A stretch of 64,000 nt of DNA from an uncultured Prevotella sp. (GCA_945869265.1 CAMBOI010000001.1:62001-126000); one strand, 5' to 3'. Counted from the first letter of the stretch, positions 33,259 to 42,698 are shown. Notes: generated by a model not told the origin, from the letters alone. Numbers and translations are program-made.

Positions 33259-33654
33259 GAAATACTTCGAAAAACATAACAAACAGTTCTTATACCATCT
33301 TCTTGCGGTATATGAATGCTTATGTTATGACTATAGTCATTTATCAATAAAACCCGTCGTGAATTTATAAGCATATTCCGATAATTAGCGGAGTACGAAC
33401 TTGCGTACAAATATTGCAAATAAGCTGAAAGTCAAATGAGAGTCAATACCAAAGTCGGTGAACCTCCTATGTACCTCTATACCAAAGTCGGTGAAACTCT
33501 GCACCAAAGTCGGTGTAAGTCCGCTCTTGGAATAGACTTTCATTGGAGTATCACCGACTTTGGTGCGGAGGAACACTTGAGGTGCTATTGGAATATCTCA
33601 GCTTAGGATTGGAATGTTTTTCTCGCCCGAATTAACAAATATTCTGCTTTTTCC
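33259..33654. other. Non-coding stretch between miaB and the C-GCAxxG-C-C gene
   Basis: Apart from the two promoters at its edges, this region shows no convincing gene. It holds a 14-bp perfect palindrome ATGACTATAGTCAT (33327-33340) and the phased repeat array at 33436-33612. A 63-codon minus-strand frame through the array only mirrors the repeat. Confidence 0.7.
33436..33612. repeat. Phased ~22-bp degenerate array with ACCAAAGTCGGTG core
   Basis: ACCAAAGTCGGTG occurs at 33448, 33481 and 33503, and its reverse complement CACCGACTTTGGT at 33552. GCACCAAAGTCGGTG (33501-33515) and CACCGACTTTGGTGC (33552-33566) form a perfect 15-bp inverted repeat with a 36-base loop. From 33480 on, successive 22-bp blocks begin at 33480, 33502, 33524, 33546 and 33568, then 33590; later ones share TTGGAATA/TTGGAGTA at block joins. 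Function unknown; it could fold as RNA or bind a protein. Confidence 0.7.
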
Positions 33655-33686
33655 TTTGTCAATTCAACAAAATGTGGTAATTTTGC
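33655..33686 (+). promoter_or_regulatory. Promoter for the C-GCAxxG-C-C gene
   Basis: TTTG (33655-33658), 19 bases, TAATTTTGC (33678-33686): full consensus, 25 bases before the ATG. Confidence 0.78.
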
Positions 33687-33711
33687 GGCGAAAATATACA
33701 TTATATAATAT

Positions 33712-34188
33712 ATGGACGAGAAAATTGACGTAAAAGAGAGAATGAAAAGGGCGGAGGAATACTTCGTCAAGGGTTTTAATTGTGCACAGGCTGTAGTGGC
33801 TGCTTATGCCGACCTGTATGGATATACCGAGGAACAAGCTCTGAAATTGAGCGCCGGTATGGGCGGAGGTATGGGTAGGCTTAGGCTTACTTGTGGCGCA
33901 GTTGCTGGAATGGCTATTCTGGCTGGAATGGAGTGCGGTTCGACCGATGCCAACGACCGCGAGGGTAAGTCGGCCAACTATAAGGTGGTGCAGGAGTTGG
34001 TGAGCCGTTTTCAGAAGATATACGGTACGATTATCTGCTCGGAACTGTTACAGTTAAAGAAGGACACTCCACTGACATATGAGGCTTCGGAACGCACGGC
34101 GGAATACTACAAGTCGCGCCCTTGCCTAAACCAAGTTATTACATGTGCGAAGATATTTGGGGAATACTATAATGAAATTAGAAATTAG
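33712..34188 (+). CDS. C-GCAxxG-C-C family putative redox protein
   Basis: This 158-residue cytoplasmic protein has no signal peptide. The family's spaced cysteines are visible: FNCAQAV (about 25), LTCGAVAGM (about 63), MECGSTD (about 76), IICSELL (about 108) and the closing RPCLNQVITCAKI (about 139-146). The glycine-rich AGMGGGMGRLRLTCGAVAG segment is the family signature. Members are thought to bind a metal or redox cofactor, but no activity is established to my knowledge. The C-terminus EIRN and the stop codon are encoded by a GAAATTAGAAATTAGG copy of the junction repeat. It lies 28 bases before the OPT transporter gene and is probably co-transcribed with it. Confidence 0.8.
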   Translation: MDEKIDVKERMKRAEEYFVKGFNCAQAVVAAYADLYGYTEEQALKLSAGMGGGMGRLRLTCGAVAGMAILAGMECGSTDANDREGKSANYKVVQELVSRFQKIYGTIICSELLQLKKDTPLTYEASERTAEYYKSRPCLNQVITCAKIFGEYYNEIRN

Positions 34189-34194
34189 GAATTC
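34171..34194 (+). repeat. Junction repeat at the end of the C-GCAxxG-C-C gene
   Basis: AATGAAATTAGAAATTAGGAATTC-like units include the TAG stop (34186-34188) and part of the spacer to the OPT gene. Confidence 0.55.
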
Positions 34195-34216
34195 TTTTGC
34201 AATATATTAAATTTCA

Positions 34217-36196
34217 ATGGAAGAAGAAAAGATTATTTTGCCCGACAACGCATTTCGGGAGCTGAAGGAGGGAGAGAAATATGAACCGGTGATGAGTCCG
34301 CAGAGGACATACGCCGAAGTGAACGGTTGGTCGGTGACATGGGGCGTGCTTATGGCAATGCTGTTCTCGGCTGCCGCAGCATACCTTGGTCTGAAGGTGG
34401 GACAAGTGTTTGAGGCTGCCATTCCTATCGCCATTATTGCAGTGGGAGTATCCACGGCGGCAAAGCGCAAGGACGGATTGGCTGAGAATGTCATCATACA
34501 GAGTATCGGAGCCTGTTCGGGAGCCGTGGTGGCTGGTGCTATCTTCACTCTCCCTGCTATATATATACTGCAGGCAAAATATCCCGAGATGAGTGCATCG
34601 TTTATGAAGATATTCATATCATCGCTGTTGGGTGGTATCATCGGAATACTGTTCCTTATCCCCTTCAGAAAATATTTCGTGAGCGACATGCACGGAAAAT
34701 ATCCTTTCCCCGAAGCCACTGCCACTACACAGGTGCTCGTGAGCGGACAGAAAGGTGGCAGTCAGGCAAAACCTCTGCTTATTGCTGGACTTGTGGGAGG
34801 ATTGTACGACTTTATAGTTGCCACATTCGGATGGTGGAACGAGAACTTTACAACCAGATTCTGTGCACTCGGTGAGGATATTGCCGAGAAGGCAAAACTT
34901 GTGTTCAAGGTGAATACAGGAGCAGCTGTGTTCGGATTGGGATATATCATCGGACTGAAATATGCCTTTATCATCTGTCTTGGATCATTGGCGGTATGGT
35001 GGGTGATTGTTCCGGGAATGGCACTTATCTTCGGCGACCAAGTACTCAACCAATGGGACCCGACAATCAGTACTGCCGTGGGAGCGATGTCGCCTGAGGA
35101 AATCTTCCGCTGTTATGGCAAGAGTATAGGTATCGGTGGCATTGCCATGGCGGGAATCATCGGTATCATCAAGTCGTGGGACATCATAAAGAGTGCCGTG
35201 TCGCTTGCCACGAAAGAAATGAAAGGTAAGGGCGGCGACGCCAAGGTGCAGGTGCGCACACAGCGCGACATCTCGTTTAAGGTGATAGCAATAGGCACTA
35301 TCATTACCATTGCCATCACGTTCCTCTTCTTCTGGTGGGGAGTGATGGAAGGCAATTTGCTCTTTGCCGTCGTAGCCATATTGCTTGTGGCTGTGATTGC
35401 ATTTCTGTTTACCACTGTTGCAGCAAATGCCATAGCCATCGTAGGCTCAAACCCTGTGTCGGGAATGACCCTCATGACTCTGATATTGGCATCGGTGGTT
35501 ATGGTGGCAGTGGGACTGAAAGGCACTGGCGGTATGGTGGCTGCGTTGATAATGGGAGGTGTGGTATGTACAGCTCTCTCGATGGCTGGCTCATTCGTCA
35601 CCGATCTTAAGATAGGCTATTGGCTTGGCACAACTCCCAAGAAGCAGGAGACATGGAAATTCCTCGGTACATTGGTGTCGGCAGCCACAGTGGGTGGAGT
35701 GATGATGTTGCTCAATGAGACCTACGGATTTGCTTCGGGACAGTTGGCTGCGCCTCAGGCTAATGCCATGGCGGCAGTTATCGACCCGCTGATGAATGGT
35801 ATTGGTGCTCCCTGGTTGCTGTATGCCATCGGGGCTGTGATTGCTATCGTGCTCACTATTTTCAAGGTGCCGGCACTGGCCTTCGCCCTCGGTATGTTCA
35901 TTCCCATGGAACTTAATATACCTCTTCTCGTGGGTGGAGCCATCAATTGGTATGTCACCACACGCTCAAAGAATGAAGATGTCAACAAGGAGCGCGGCGA
36001 AAAGGGAAATCTCATAGCTTCGGGATTCATAGCCGGTGGAGCCTTGATGGGAGTGGTGAGCGCATTGCTGAGATTTGGAGGCGTTGTGTTCGATTATGAG
36101 TCATGGTGGGCATCCCCTTTGTCGGAGATATTGTCGCTTGTGGCATACATTCTCCTGATAGTATATTTTGTAAGGGCTACCAAGTTGGCAAAATGA
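34217..36196 (+). CDS. OPT family oligopeptide transporter
   Basis: This 659-residue inner-membrane protein has about fourteen to sixteen hydrophobic segments. The opening AYAEVNGWSVTWGVLMAMLFSAAAAYLGLKVGQVFEAAIPIAI is characteristic (in this protein preceded by SPQRT), with YPFPEATATTQVLVSGQKGGSQA around residue 160 and NPVSGMTLMTLIL near 415. These match the bacterial OPT (EspB/YgiI-like) family that takes up oligopeptides or metal chelates by proton-coupled transport. Prevotella relatives rely heavily on peptides, so peptide uptake is the likely role (inference). It follows the C-GCAxxG-C-C gene. Confidence 0.9.
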   Translation: MEEEKIILPDNAFRELKEGEKYEPVMSPQRTYAEVNGWSVTWGVLMAMLFSAAAAYLGLKVGQVFEAAIPIAIIAVGVSTAAKRKDGLAENVIIQSIGACSGAVVAGAIFTLPAIYILQAKYPEMSASFMKIFISSLLGGIIGILFLIPFRKYFVSDMHGKYPFPEATATTQVLVSGQKGGSQAKPLLIAGLVGGLYDFIVATFGWWNENFTTRFCALGEDIAEKAKLVFKVNTGAAVFGLGYIIGLKYAFIICLGSLAVWWVIVPGMALIFGDQVLNQWDPTISTAVGAMSPEEIFRCYGKSIGIGGIAMAGIIGIIKSWDIIKSAVSLATKEMKGKGGDAKVQVRTQRDISFKVIAIGTIITIAITFLFFWWGVMEGNLLFAVVAILLVAVIAFLFTTVAANAIAIVGSNPVSGMTLMTLILASVVMVAVGLKGTGGMVAALIMGGVVCTALSMAGSFVTDLKIGYWLGTTPKKQETWKFLGTLVSAATVGGVMMLLNETYGFASGQLAAPQANAMAAVIDPLMNGIGAPWLLYAIGAVIAIVLTIFKVPALAFALGMFIPMELNIPLLVGGAINWYVTTRSKNEDVNKERGEKGNLIASGFIAGGALMGVVSALLRFGGVVFDYESWWASPLSEILSLVAYILLIVYFVRATKLAK

Positions 36197-36286
36197 CACA
36201 AAATAGGCAATAATTGAATAAAAGTGCAAGGTTGGTTATCATAAATCAGTTATTTGTGTCATTTTCACAAGAAAAGCGGCTAATTA

Positions 36287-36319
36287 TTTGGTGGTTTCGA
36301 AAAAAGTTGCGATATTTGC
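36287..36319 (+). promoter_or_regulatory. Promoter for korA-korB
   Basis: TTTG (36287-36290), 20 bases, GATATTTGC (36311-36319), one base off the TAnnTTTG consensus. Confidence 0.55.
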
Positions 36320-36356
36320 AGTCGAAAAATGAATTTTGAGATTAAATAAGCATATT

Positions 36357-38207
36357 ATGGCAGAAAAATTAGAAGTTAAGGAGTTGGATCAGGTAGTTGT
36401 CCGCTTCTCAGGTGACTCCGGCGACGGAATGCAGTTGGCCGGAAACATTTTCTCTACAGTGTCAGCCACTGTGGGTAATGGAATTTCTACTTTCCCGGAT
36501 TATCCGGCAGACATTCGCGCCCCGCAAGGCTCGCTCACTGGTGTGTCGGGATTCCAGGTGCACATCGGTGCGGGAAAGGTGTTCACGCCGGGTGACAAGT
36601 GTGATGTGCTGGTGGCTATGAATGCCGCAGCGCTCAAGACTCAGTACAAGTATGCCAAGCCTCAGGCCACTATTATCATCGACACTGACAGTTTCGGTCC
36701 GAAAGACTTGGAGAAAGCCCAGTTCAAGAGTGAGGATTATCTCGGCGAGATGGGTATTGACCCGGATCGCGTAGTGCAGTGCCCGTTGACAACAATGGTT
36801 AAGGACTGCCTTGCCGACAGTGGCATGGACAACAAGTCGGTGCTTAAGTGCCGCAATATGTTTGCCCTTGGAATTGTATGCTGGCTCTTCAATCGCGACC
36901 TTGAGCTTGTTGCCAACTTCCTTCGCGATAAATTCGCCAAGAAGCCACAGATAGCAGAGAACAATATCAAGGTGGTACAGGCAGGATTCGACTACGGTCA
37001 TAACACCCATGCCTCTGTACCTGCTACATACAGAATAGAATCCACTTCGAAGGAGAAGGGACGCTATATGGATATCACCGGAAACAAGGCTACAGCCTAT
37101 GGACTTATTGCCGCTGCCGAAAAGGCCGGTATGCAGCTCTATCTCGGTTCTTATCCTATTACTCCTGCCACTGATATCCTGCACGAACTCTCCAAGCACA
37201 AGTCATGCGGAGTAATCACAGTGCAGTGTGAGGACGAAATCTCAGGATGTGCAAGTGCCGTGGGCGCATCATTTGCCGGTGCACTGGCTGTCACTTCAAC
37301 ATCAGGTCCTGGTATCTGTCTGAAGTCAGAGGCTTTGAACCTCGCCGTCATCGACGAGTTGCCATTGGTTGTGATTGACGTGCAGCGTGGCGGTCCGTCA
37401 ACCGGACTTCCCACCAAGAGTGAGCAGACCGACCTCTTGCAGGCACTCTACGGACGAAATGGTGAGAGCCCAATGCCAGTTGTTGCCGCCTTGAGTCCTA
37501 CCGACTGTTTTGACGCAGCATATCAGGCTTCGAAGATTGCGGTTGAGCACCTCACTCCGGTCATCCTGCTCACCGATGCCTTCATTGCAAACGGTTCGGC
37601 TGCATGGAAACTGCCTACAATAGAGGGTCTCGACGCCATCAAACCTCATTATGTCACTCCCGAGCAGAAAGGCAATTACACTCCATACGAGCGTGATCCC
37701 GAAACGAAGGTGCGCTATTGGGCAGTGCCTGGACAGGAAGGATATACACATATCCTCGGTGGTTTGGAGAAGGACGGAAAGACAGGCGCTATCTCTACTG
37801 AGCCTGAAAACCACAATATCATGTGTAAGTTGAGGGCAGAGAAGGTTGCTAATATTCCAGTACCCGATGTAGAGGTGTTGGGCGACAAGGACGATGCCGA
37901 GCTGCTCATCGTAGGATTCGGTAGTACTTTCGGACATCTCTATTCTGCAATGGAAGAGTTGCAGAAGCAGGGTAAGAAGGTGGCTCTCGCACAGTTCAAG
38001 TATATCAATCCGCTGCCAAAGAACACTGCAGAGGTGCTCTTAAAATATAATAAGGTGGTAGTGGCAGAGCAGAACCTCGGACAGTTTGCCGCTTATCTGC
38101 GCTCTAAGGTAGATGGATTCGTACCATATCAGTATAATGAAGTTAAGGGACAGCCATTTGTAGTCGCAGAATTGGCGTCGGCATTTGCCCAGATACTTGA
38201 AAAATAA
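36357..38207 (+). CDS. korA: 2-oxoglutarate:ferredoxin oxidoreductase, fused gamma-alpha subunit
   Basis: The protein has 616 residues from the ATG at 36357 (an upstream TTG at 36336 also opens the frame). It decarboxylates a 2-oxoacid with CoA and ferredoxin; run in reverse it carboxylates succinyl-CoA. The N-terminal about 190 residues are the gamma-like domain (RFSGDSGDGMQLAGNIFS). The alpha-like pyrimidine-binding domain starts near 235 (LYLGSYPITPATDILHELSKH, then SCGVITVQCEDEISGCASAVGASFAGALA), and domain II follows (LLIVGFGSTFGHLYSAMEELQ). The fused order is typical of KorA. It is co-transcribed with korB 22 bases downstream. The exact 2-oxoacid (2-oxoglutarate versus branched-chain) is inferred from length and pairing. 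Confidence 0.92.
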   Translation: MAEKLEVKELDQVVVRFSGDSGDGMQLAGNIFSTVSATVGNGISTFPDYPADIRAPQGSLTGVSGFQVHIGAGKVFTPGDKCDVLVAMNAAALKTQYKYAKPQATIIIDTDSFGPKDLEKAQFKSEDYLGEMGIDPDRVVQCPLTTMVKDCLADSGMDNKSVLKCRNMFALGIVCWLFNRDLELVANFLRDKFAKKPQIAENNIKVVQAGFDYGHNTHASVPATYRIESTSKEKGRYMDITGNKATAYGLIAAAEKAGMQLYLGSYPITPATDILHELSKHKSCGVITVQCEDEISGCASAVGASFAGALAVTSTSGPGICLKSEALNLAVIDELPLVVIDVQRGGPSTGLPTKSEQTDLLQALYGRNGESPMPVVAALSPTDCFDAAYQASKIAVEHLTPVILLTDAFIANGSAAWKLPTIEGLDAIKPHYVTPEQKGNYTPYERDPETKVRYWAVPGQEGYTHILGGLEKDGKTGAISTEPENHNIMCKLRAEKVANIPVPDVEVLGDKDDAELLIVGFGSTFGHLYSAMEELQKQGKKVALAQFKYINPLPKNTAEVLLKYNKVVVAEQNLGQFAAYLRSKVDGFVPYQYNEVKGQPFVVAELASAFAQILEK

Positions 38208-38229
38208 TAATTTTAAAGAATAGACAATT

Positions 38230-39234
38230 ATGGAATATACAGCTTCCGATTTTAAGAAAGGCCAGCCACGCTGGTGCCCTGGATGCGGCGACCACTTTTT
38301 CCTTGCTTCACTCCACAAGGCTATGGCAGAATGTGGCGTTGCACCATACGAGACGGCAGTGATATCGGGTATTGGATGTTCAAGCCGACTCCCTTATTAC
38401 GTCAATACATACGCTATGCAGACAATACACGGTCGTGCAGCAGCTATCGCCACTGGCGCTAAGGTGGCAAACCCCAAACTCACTGTTTGGCAGATTAGCG
38501 GTGACGGTGACGGACTGGCTATCGGTGGTAACCACTTTATACATGCCATGCGTCGTAACATCGACCTCAACATGATTCTGCTCAACAACAGGATATACGG
38601 TCTTACCAAGGGACAGTACTCGCCTACGAGTCCACGTGGTTTCGTCAGCAAGTCAAGTCCCTACGGAACAGTTGAGGATCCCTTCCGTCCTGCAGAGCTT
38701 TGCTTCGGTGCACGCGGACACTTCTTCGCCCGCTCGGTGGCTACCGACGCTCCCGAGACAGTGGAAATCCTGAAGGCTGCCTATAAGCACAAGGGTGCTG
38801 CCGTATGCGAGATCCTGCAGAACTGCGTTATCTTCAATAATGGTTGCTACGACCCAATATATAATAAGGAGGGACGTAAGAAGAACGCCATCTACGTAAA
38901 GCACGGACAGCCCCTCATCTTTGGTGAGAACAACGAATACGGACTCGTGCAGGAAGGATTCGGATTGAAGGTAGTGAAAATCGGTGAGAACGGAATCACA
39001 GAGAAGGATATACTCGTTCACGATGCCCACTGTGAGGACAACACTCTGCAGTTGAAACTTGCGATGATGGATAACGAGCACGGATTCCCAGTAGCACTTG
39101 GTGTCATCCGCGATGTTGAGGCTCCGACATACGACGATGCCGTTCAGCAGCAGATAGAGGATGTGAAGGCTCAGAAGAAATACCATAACTTTATGGAACT
39201 TCTCGAGACCAACGACACATGGGAAGTGAAGTAG
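38230..39234 (+). CDS. korB: 2-oxoglutarate:ferredoxin oxidoreductase, beta subunit
   Basis: This 334-residue subunit binds thiamine pyrophosphate. The N-terminus has PRWCPGCGDHFFLAS and ISGIGCSSRLPYY, with Cys residues that usually help hold a [4Fe-4S] cluster. The TPP/Mg motif GDGDGLAIGGNHFIHAMRRN (about residues 95-114) ends in NMILLNNRIYGLTKGQYSPTS. KorB of this size lacks an added ferredoxin domain, so electrons leave to free ferredoxin. It works with korA just upstream and is followed by a long terminator hairpin and pckA. Confidence 0.94.
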   Translation: MEYTASDFKKGQPRWCPGCGDHFFLASLHKAMAECGVAPYETAVISGIGCSSRLPYYVNTYAMQTIHGRAAAIATGAKVANPKLTVWQISGDGDGLAIGGNHFIHAMRRNIDLNMILLNNRIYGLTKGQYSPTSPRGFVSKSSPYGTVEDPFRPAELCFGARGHFFARSVATDAPETVEILKAAYKHKGAAVCEILQNCVIFNNGCYDPIYNKEGRKKNAIYVKHGQPLIFGENNEYGLVQEGFGLKVVKIGENGITEKDILVHDAHCEDNTLQLKLAMMDNEHGFPVALGVIRDVEAPTYDDAVQQQIEDVKAQKKYHNFMELLETNDTWEVK

Positions 39235-39246
39235 TCCTTTACATAT

Positions 39247-39318
39247 AAAACATGGTTTTGAATCTATCTTTTTGCAAAGTGAAAATTGCAAAATGGTTTC
39301 AAAACCATGTTTTTTTTA
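39247..39318 (+). terminator. Long-stem terminator after korB
   Basis: AAAACATGGTTTTGA (39247-39261) pairs perfectly with TCAAAACCATGTTTT (39299-39313). An inner TTTTGCAA/TTGCAAAA stem lies inside, and TTTTT follows. This is a strong two-part hairpin. Confidence 0.8.
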
Positions 39319-39368
39319 ATACTTTAACCTAAAAAGAATTACTAAGAAGAAAATTCTTTGGATAATTC

Positions 39369-39400
39369 TTTGGAATATGAGGAATTATTACTAACTTTGC
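39369..39400 (+). promoter_or_regulatory. Promoter for pckA
   Basis: TTTG (39369-39372), 19 bases, TAACTTTGC (39392-39400): full consensus, leaving a leader of about 55 bases. Confidence 0.8.
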
Positions 39401-39461
39401 GGCGAATTTGAAAAATAAGGTAAAAAATAAGTATTCACAATAATAATTGATTTACAAAGAA

Positions 39462-41075
39462 ATGGCAAAGTTTGACAAGTCAGTTTTGGAAAAGTACGGT
39501 ATTACCGGTACTACTGAAGTGATTTACAATCCTTCGTATGAAGTTTTGTTTGAAGAGGAGACTCAGGAGAGCCTCACAGGTTTTGACAAGGGCCAGGAGA
39601 CAGAGCTTGGTGCTGTCAACGTGATGACTGGTATTTATACTGGTCGTTCACCTAAGGATAAGTTCATCGTTGACGATGAGAACTCTCATGACACCGTATG
39701 GTGGACATCTGACGAATATAAGAACGACAACAAGCCTGTAACAAAGGAGACTTGGGCTGCCGTTAAGGAGATCGCCAAGAAGGAGCTCTCTAATAAGAAG
39801 CTCTATGTAGTTGATGGTTTCTGCGGTGCTAACAAGGACACTCGTATGGCTGTTCGTTTCATCGTTGAGGTTGCATGGCAGGCTCACTTCGTAAAGAACA
39901 TGTTCATCCGTCCTTCTGAGGAGGAGCTCGCAGACTTCGAGCCCGACTTCATCGTTTACAATGCTTCTAAGGCTAAGGTTGAGAACTACAAGGAGCTCGG
40001 TCTGAACTCTGAGACAGCTGTTGTCTTCAACGTTACATCTAAGGAGCAGGTTATCATCAACACATGGTATGGTGGTGAGATGAAGAAGGGTATGTTCTCT
40101 ATGATGAACTACTTCCTGCCGCTGAAGGGCATCGCTTCAATGCACTGCTCTGCCAACTGCGACAAGAACGGTGAGAACACCGCTATCTTCTTCGGTCTCT
40201 CTGGTACAGGTAAGACTACTCTTTCTACCGACCCGAAGCGTCTGCTCATCGGTGACGACGAGCACGGATGGGATGACAATGGTGTGTTCAACTTCGAGGG
40301 TGGCTGCTACGCCAAGGTTATCAACCTCGACAAGGAGAGCGAGCCCGATATCTACAACGCTATCAAGCGCAACGCTCTTCTCGAGAACGTTTCTGTAGCT
40401 GCTGATGGCAAGATCGACTTCGCAGACAAGAGCGTTACTGAGAACACTCGCGTGTCTTACCCTATCAACCACATCGAGAACATCGTTAAGCCTATCTCTC
40501 ACGCACCCGCTGCCAAGCAGGTGATCTTCCTCTCTGCTGACGCATTCGGAGTACTGCCTCCAGTATCTATCTTGACTCCTGAGCAGACAAAGTACTACTT
40601 CCTCTCTGGATTCACAGCTAAGTTGGCAGGTACAGAGCGCGGTATCACTGAGCCTACTCCTACATTCTCAGCTTGCTTCGGTCAGGCATTCCTCGAGTTG
40701 CATCCTACAAAGTATGCTGAGGAGCTCGTGAAGAAGATGGAGAAGAGCGGTGCTAAGGCTTACCTCGTTAACACTGGTTGGAACGGTACTGGCAAGCGTA
40801 TCTCTATCAAGGATACACGTGGTATCATCGACGCTATCCTCGACGGTTCTATCAACAACGCTCCTACAAAGCAGATTCCTCTGTTCGACTTCACTGTTCC
40901 TACAGAGCTTCCTGGAGTGGATCCCGCTATCCTCGACCCACGCGACACATACGATTGCGCTTGCAAGTGGGAGGAGAAGGCTAAGGACCTCGCTGGACGT
41001 TTCATCAAGAACTTCGTGAAATATACAGGCAACGAGGCTGGTAAGGCTCTTGTAGCTGCCGGTCCTCAGCTCTAA
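39462..41075 (+). CDS. pckA: Phosphoenolpyruvate carboxykinase (ATP)
   Basis: The protein has 537 residues from the ATG at 39462; an ATG-like start at 39447 adds five residues and is less likely. It interconverts oxaloacetate plus ATP with PEP, CO2 and ADP. In succinate-forming Bacteroidetes it usually runs toward oxaloacetate, conserving energy. The signature [28 protein letters not shown] (shown in two parts: P-loop near residues 245-252, Mg-binding DDEHGWDD just after) and [13 protein letters not shown] are intact. Codons ending in T (GCT, TCT, GGT, CGT) are commoner than in neighbouring genes, which suggests high expression. It has its own promoter and terminator. Confidence 0.96.
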   Translation: MAKFDKSVLEKYGITGTTEVIYNPSYEVLFEEETQESLTGFDKGQETELGAVNVMTGIYTGRSPKDKFIVDDENSHDTVWWTSDEYKNDNKPVTKETWAAVKEIAKKELSNKKLYVVDGFCGANKDTRMAVRFIVEVAWQAHFVKNMFIRPSEEELADFEPDFIVYNASKAKVENYKELGLNSETAVVFNVTSKEQVIINTWYGGEMKKGMFSMMNYFLPLKGIASMHCSANCDKNGENTAIFFGLSGTGKTTLSTDPKRLLIGDDEHGWDDNGVFNFEGGCYAKVINLDKESEPDIYNAIKRNALLENVSVAADGKIDFADKSVTENTRVSYPINHIENIVKPISHAPAAKQVIFLSADAFGVLPPVSILTPEQTKYYFLSGFTAKLAGTERGITEPTPTFSACFGQAFLELHPTKYAEELVKKMEKSGAKAYLVNTGWNGTGKRISIKDTRGIIDAILDGSINNAPTKQIPLFDFTVPTELPGVDPAILDPRDTYDCACKWEEKAKDLAGRFIKNFVKYTGNEAGKALVAAGPQL

Positions 41076-41122
41076 TATCTTGTTGGCAGGTTATCGCTAA
41101 CTTGTTAACTTGAACAATACAG

Positions 41123-41157
41123 GCTGTCTTCCATTTTTGTGGAAGACAGCTTTTTTT
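41123..41157 (+). terminator. Terminator after pckA
   Basis: GCTGTCTTCCA (41123-41133) pairs perfectly with TGGAAGACAGC (41140-41150) around a 6-base loop, then TTTTTTT. Confidence 0.9.
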
Positions 41158-41239
41158 GTAGTTAAAAATGGCGATTTTTCCACTAATAGACCTTAAAAAC
41201 GTGCCAATTATCAATAATTTACTTAATATTCTTAGAAAA

Positions 41240-41274
41240 GTTGCTGATTTCTCGGGAATTGTGAGTAAATTTGC
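41240..41274 (+). promoter_or_regulatory. Promoter for the DUF6242-DUF6089-uppS-bamA block
   Basis: GTTG (41240-41243), 22 bases, then TAAATTTGC (41266-41274), 27 bases before the ATG. Confidence 0.6.
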
Positions 41275-41300
41275 AGCTGAATTTCTAAAATACGTATTTG

Positions 41301-42698
41301 ATGAGAAGATTTTTTCCTCCTCTTGTGCTGCTATGTGCAGCTGTATCTTTATTGGCCTCATGCCTAAACTCCGATAACGAAGAGGTCGTTTATTCGGATG
41401 ATGTGGCTATCACAGCCTTCAGCATCGCAAGTGCTGATATGACTGTTCATACCACATCCTCAAAAGGTGAGGACTCCACATATGTAACGTCCAATACCAG
41501 TCTGTCGGCATACAAGTTTGTCATCGACCAGGCTAAGGGCGAGATATACAATGTCGATTCCCTGCCACAGAATATCATTGCCTCCAAGTTGTTGGTTAAC
41601 TGCTCGACAAAGAACAATGGTATTGCCGTGATTCGCTCGATAGAGAAGCCCGACTCGGCCAACTATATATCATCGAGCGACACTCTCGACTTCTCCACTC
41701 CTCGCACCATTTGCGTGTATTCGGCGAGCGGTAAATACACTCGCGACTATACGGTGAAGGTGAATGTCCACCAGCAGGACGGCGACGAGATGGTGTGGCA
41801 AAAGAAGGCTGTTGTGTCTGAATTGGCTGCCCTCACTTCCATGAGGGCATTCCAAATGGGAAGTGCCCTCTATGTGCTCGGAGAGAACGAGGGCAATACA
41901 TTGGTGTATAGGGCTCAACCTGAAGATGGTGGCGTGTGGACCTTGGTGGCTACACTCAAAGCCAATGCATCGCTCAATACCTTGGTGCACAATGGAAATA
42001 TGTATGTGCTCGACGATGGAAGTCTAAAGGTGAGTGCCGATGGTATCAACTTCAATACTGTCATAGAGTCGGCACCCATATCACGCCTTGTTGCACAGTC
42101 GAGTGTGGCTCTTTACGGCATTAGTGGCGACGGCAAAATGATGAGTTCGGTGGATAACGGACAGACATGGAACAACGACGAGATGGATTTCGGAACAATA
42201 ATCCCCTCTCGCGATATTGACTATTGCACTGTCAACTATCCCAGTGTGCCCAACACCGAGTGCGTGGTAATAACAGGCAATCGCGACCTCGCGGCCTATC
42301 CCGACGACTCCACAGCCGTGGTGCTGACCAAGATAGTGGAAAAGACTCCTGGTGCAAAAGATAATATATGGTCGGGAGCGACATACAACTCATGGGACAA
42401 AAATATGCTTCCACGACTTGACAACCTTAACATTTTCGGCTACAATAAGGCGTTGTATGCATTGGGCGGAGCCGGAATTGGCGGTTGCAAGATCAGTGCA
42501 TTCGACGGCATAGGAAAGAGTATCGACTATGGATTCTCATGGAATAAGTCTTCGGATGTGGTGCTGCCCGCCGACTTTGAGTCGTCAGCCACGGCATTCA
42601 CTGCCTTCGCCGACAACAACGGATATCTGTGGATTATCTGCGGCGGTACAGGAGCAGTATGGAAAGGACACCTTAACAGAGTGGGATGGGACGACTGA
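41301..42698 (+). CDS. DUF6242 lipoprotein
   Basis: The protein has 465 residues from the ATG at 41301 (preceded by an in-frame TTG). Lipobox LLASC puts the lipidated Cys at residue 21. The first part (about 30-160) is a cadherin-like/DUF4906-like segment with IRSIEKPDSANYISSSDTLDF. The rest looks like a propeller of WxLV and S-x-D-G-x-x-W repeats (KVSADGINFN, MSSVDNGQTWNNDEM, GKSIDYGFSWNKSS), similar to BNR/sortilin-like blades. Function unknown. It overlaps the next gene by 13 bases, so the two are translated together. Confidence 0.75.
   Translation: MRRFFPPLVLLCAAVSLLASCLNSDNEEVVYSDDVAITAFSIASADMTVHTTSSKGEDSTYVTSNTSLSAYKFVIDQAKGEIYNVDSLPQNIIASKLLVNCSTKNNGIAVIRSIEKPDSANYISSSDTLDFSTPRTICVYSASGKYTRDYTVKVNVHQQDGDEMVWQKKAVVSELAALTSMRAFQMGSALYVLGENEGNTLVYRAQPEDGGVWTLVATLKANASLNTLVHNGNMYVLDDGSLKVSADGINFNTVIESAPISRLVAQSSVALYGISGDGKMMSSVDNGQTWNNDEMDFGTIIPSRDIDYCTVNYPSVPNTECVVITGNRDLAAYPDDSTAVVLTKIVEKTPGAKDNIWSGATYNSWDKNMLPRLDNLNIFGYNKALYALGGAGIGGCKISAFDGIGKSIDYGFSWNKSSDVVLPADFESSATAFTAFADNNGYLWIICGGTGAVWKGHLNRVGWDD

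Noticed and set aside
33327..33340. 14-bp perfect palindrome ATGACTATAGTCAT as an operator
   Set aside because: A few perfect 14-bp palindromes are expected in 64 kb by chance, and it is not close to a start or promoter. Mentioned only in the non-coding entry.
33385..33576. 63-codon minus-strand frame through the 33-kb array, with FTDFGIEVH/FTDFGIDSH repeats
   Set aside because: The peptide repeat is a by-product of one 33-bp spacing; the next copies are 22 bp apart and break the frame. No promoter or family resemblance.
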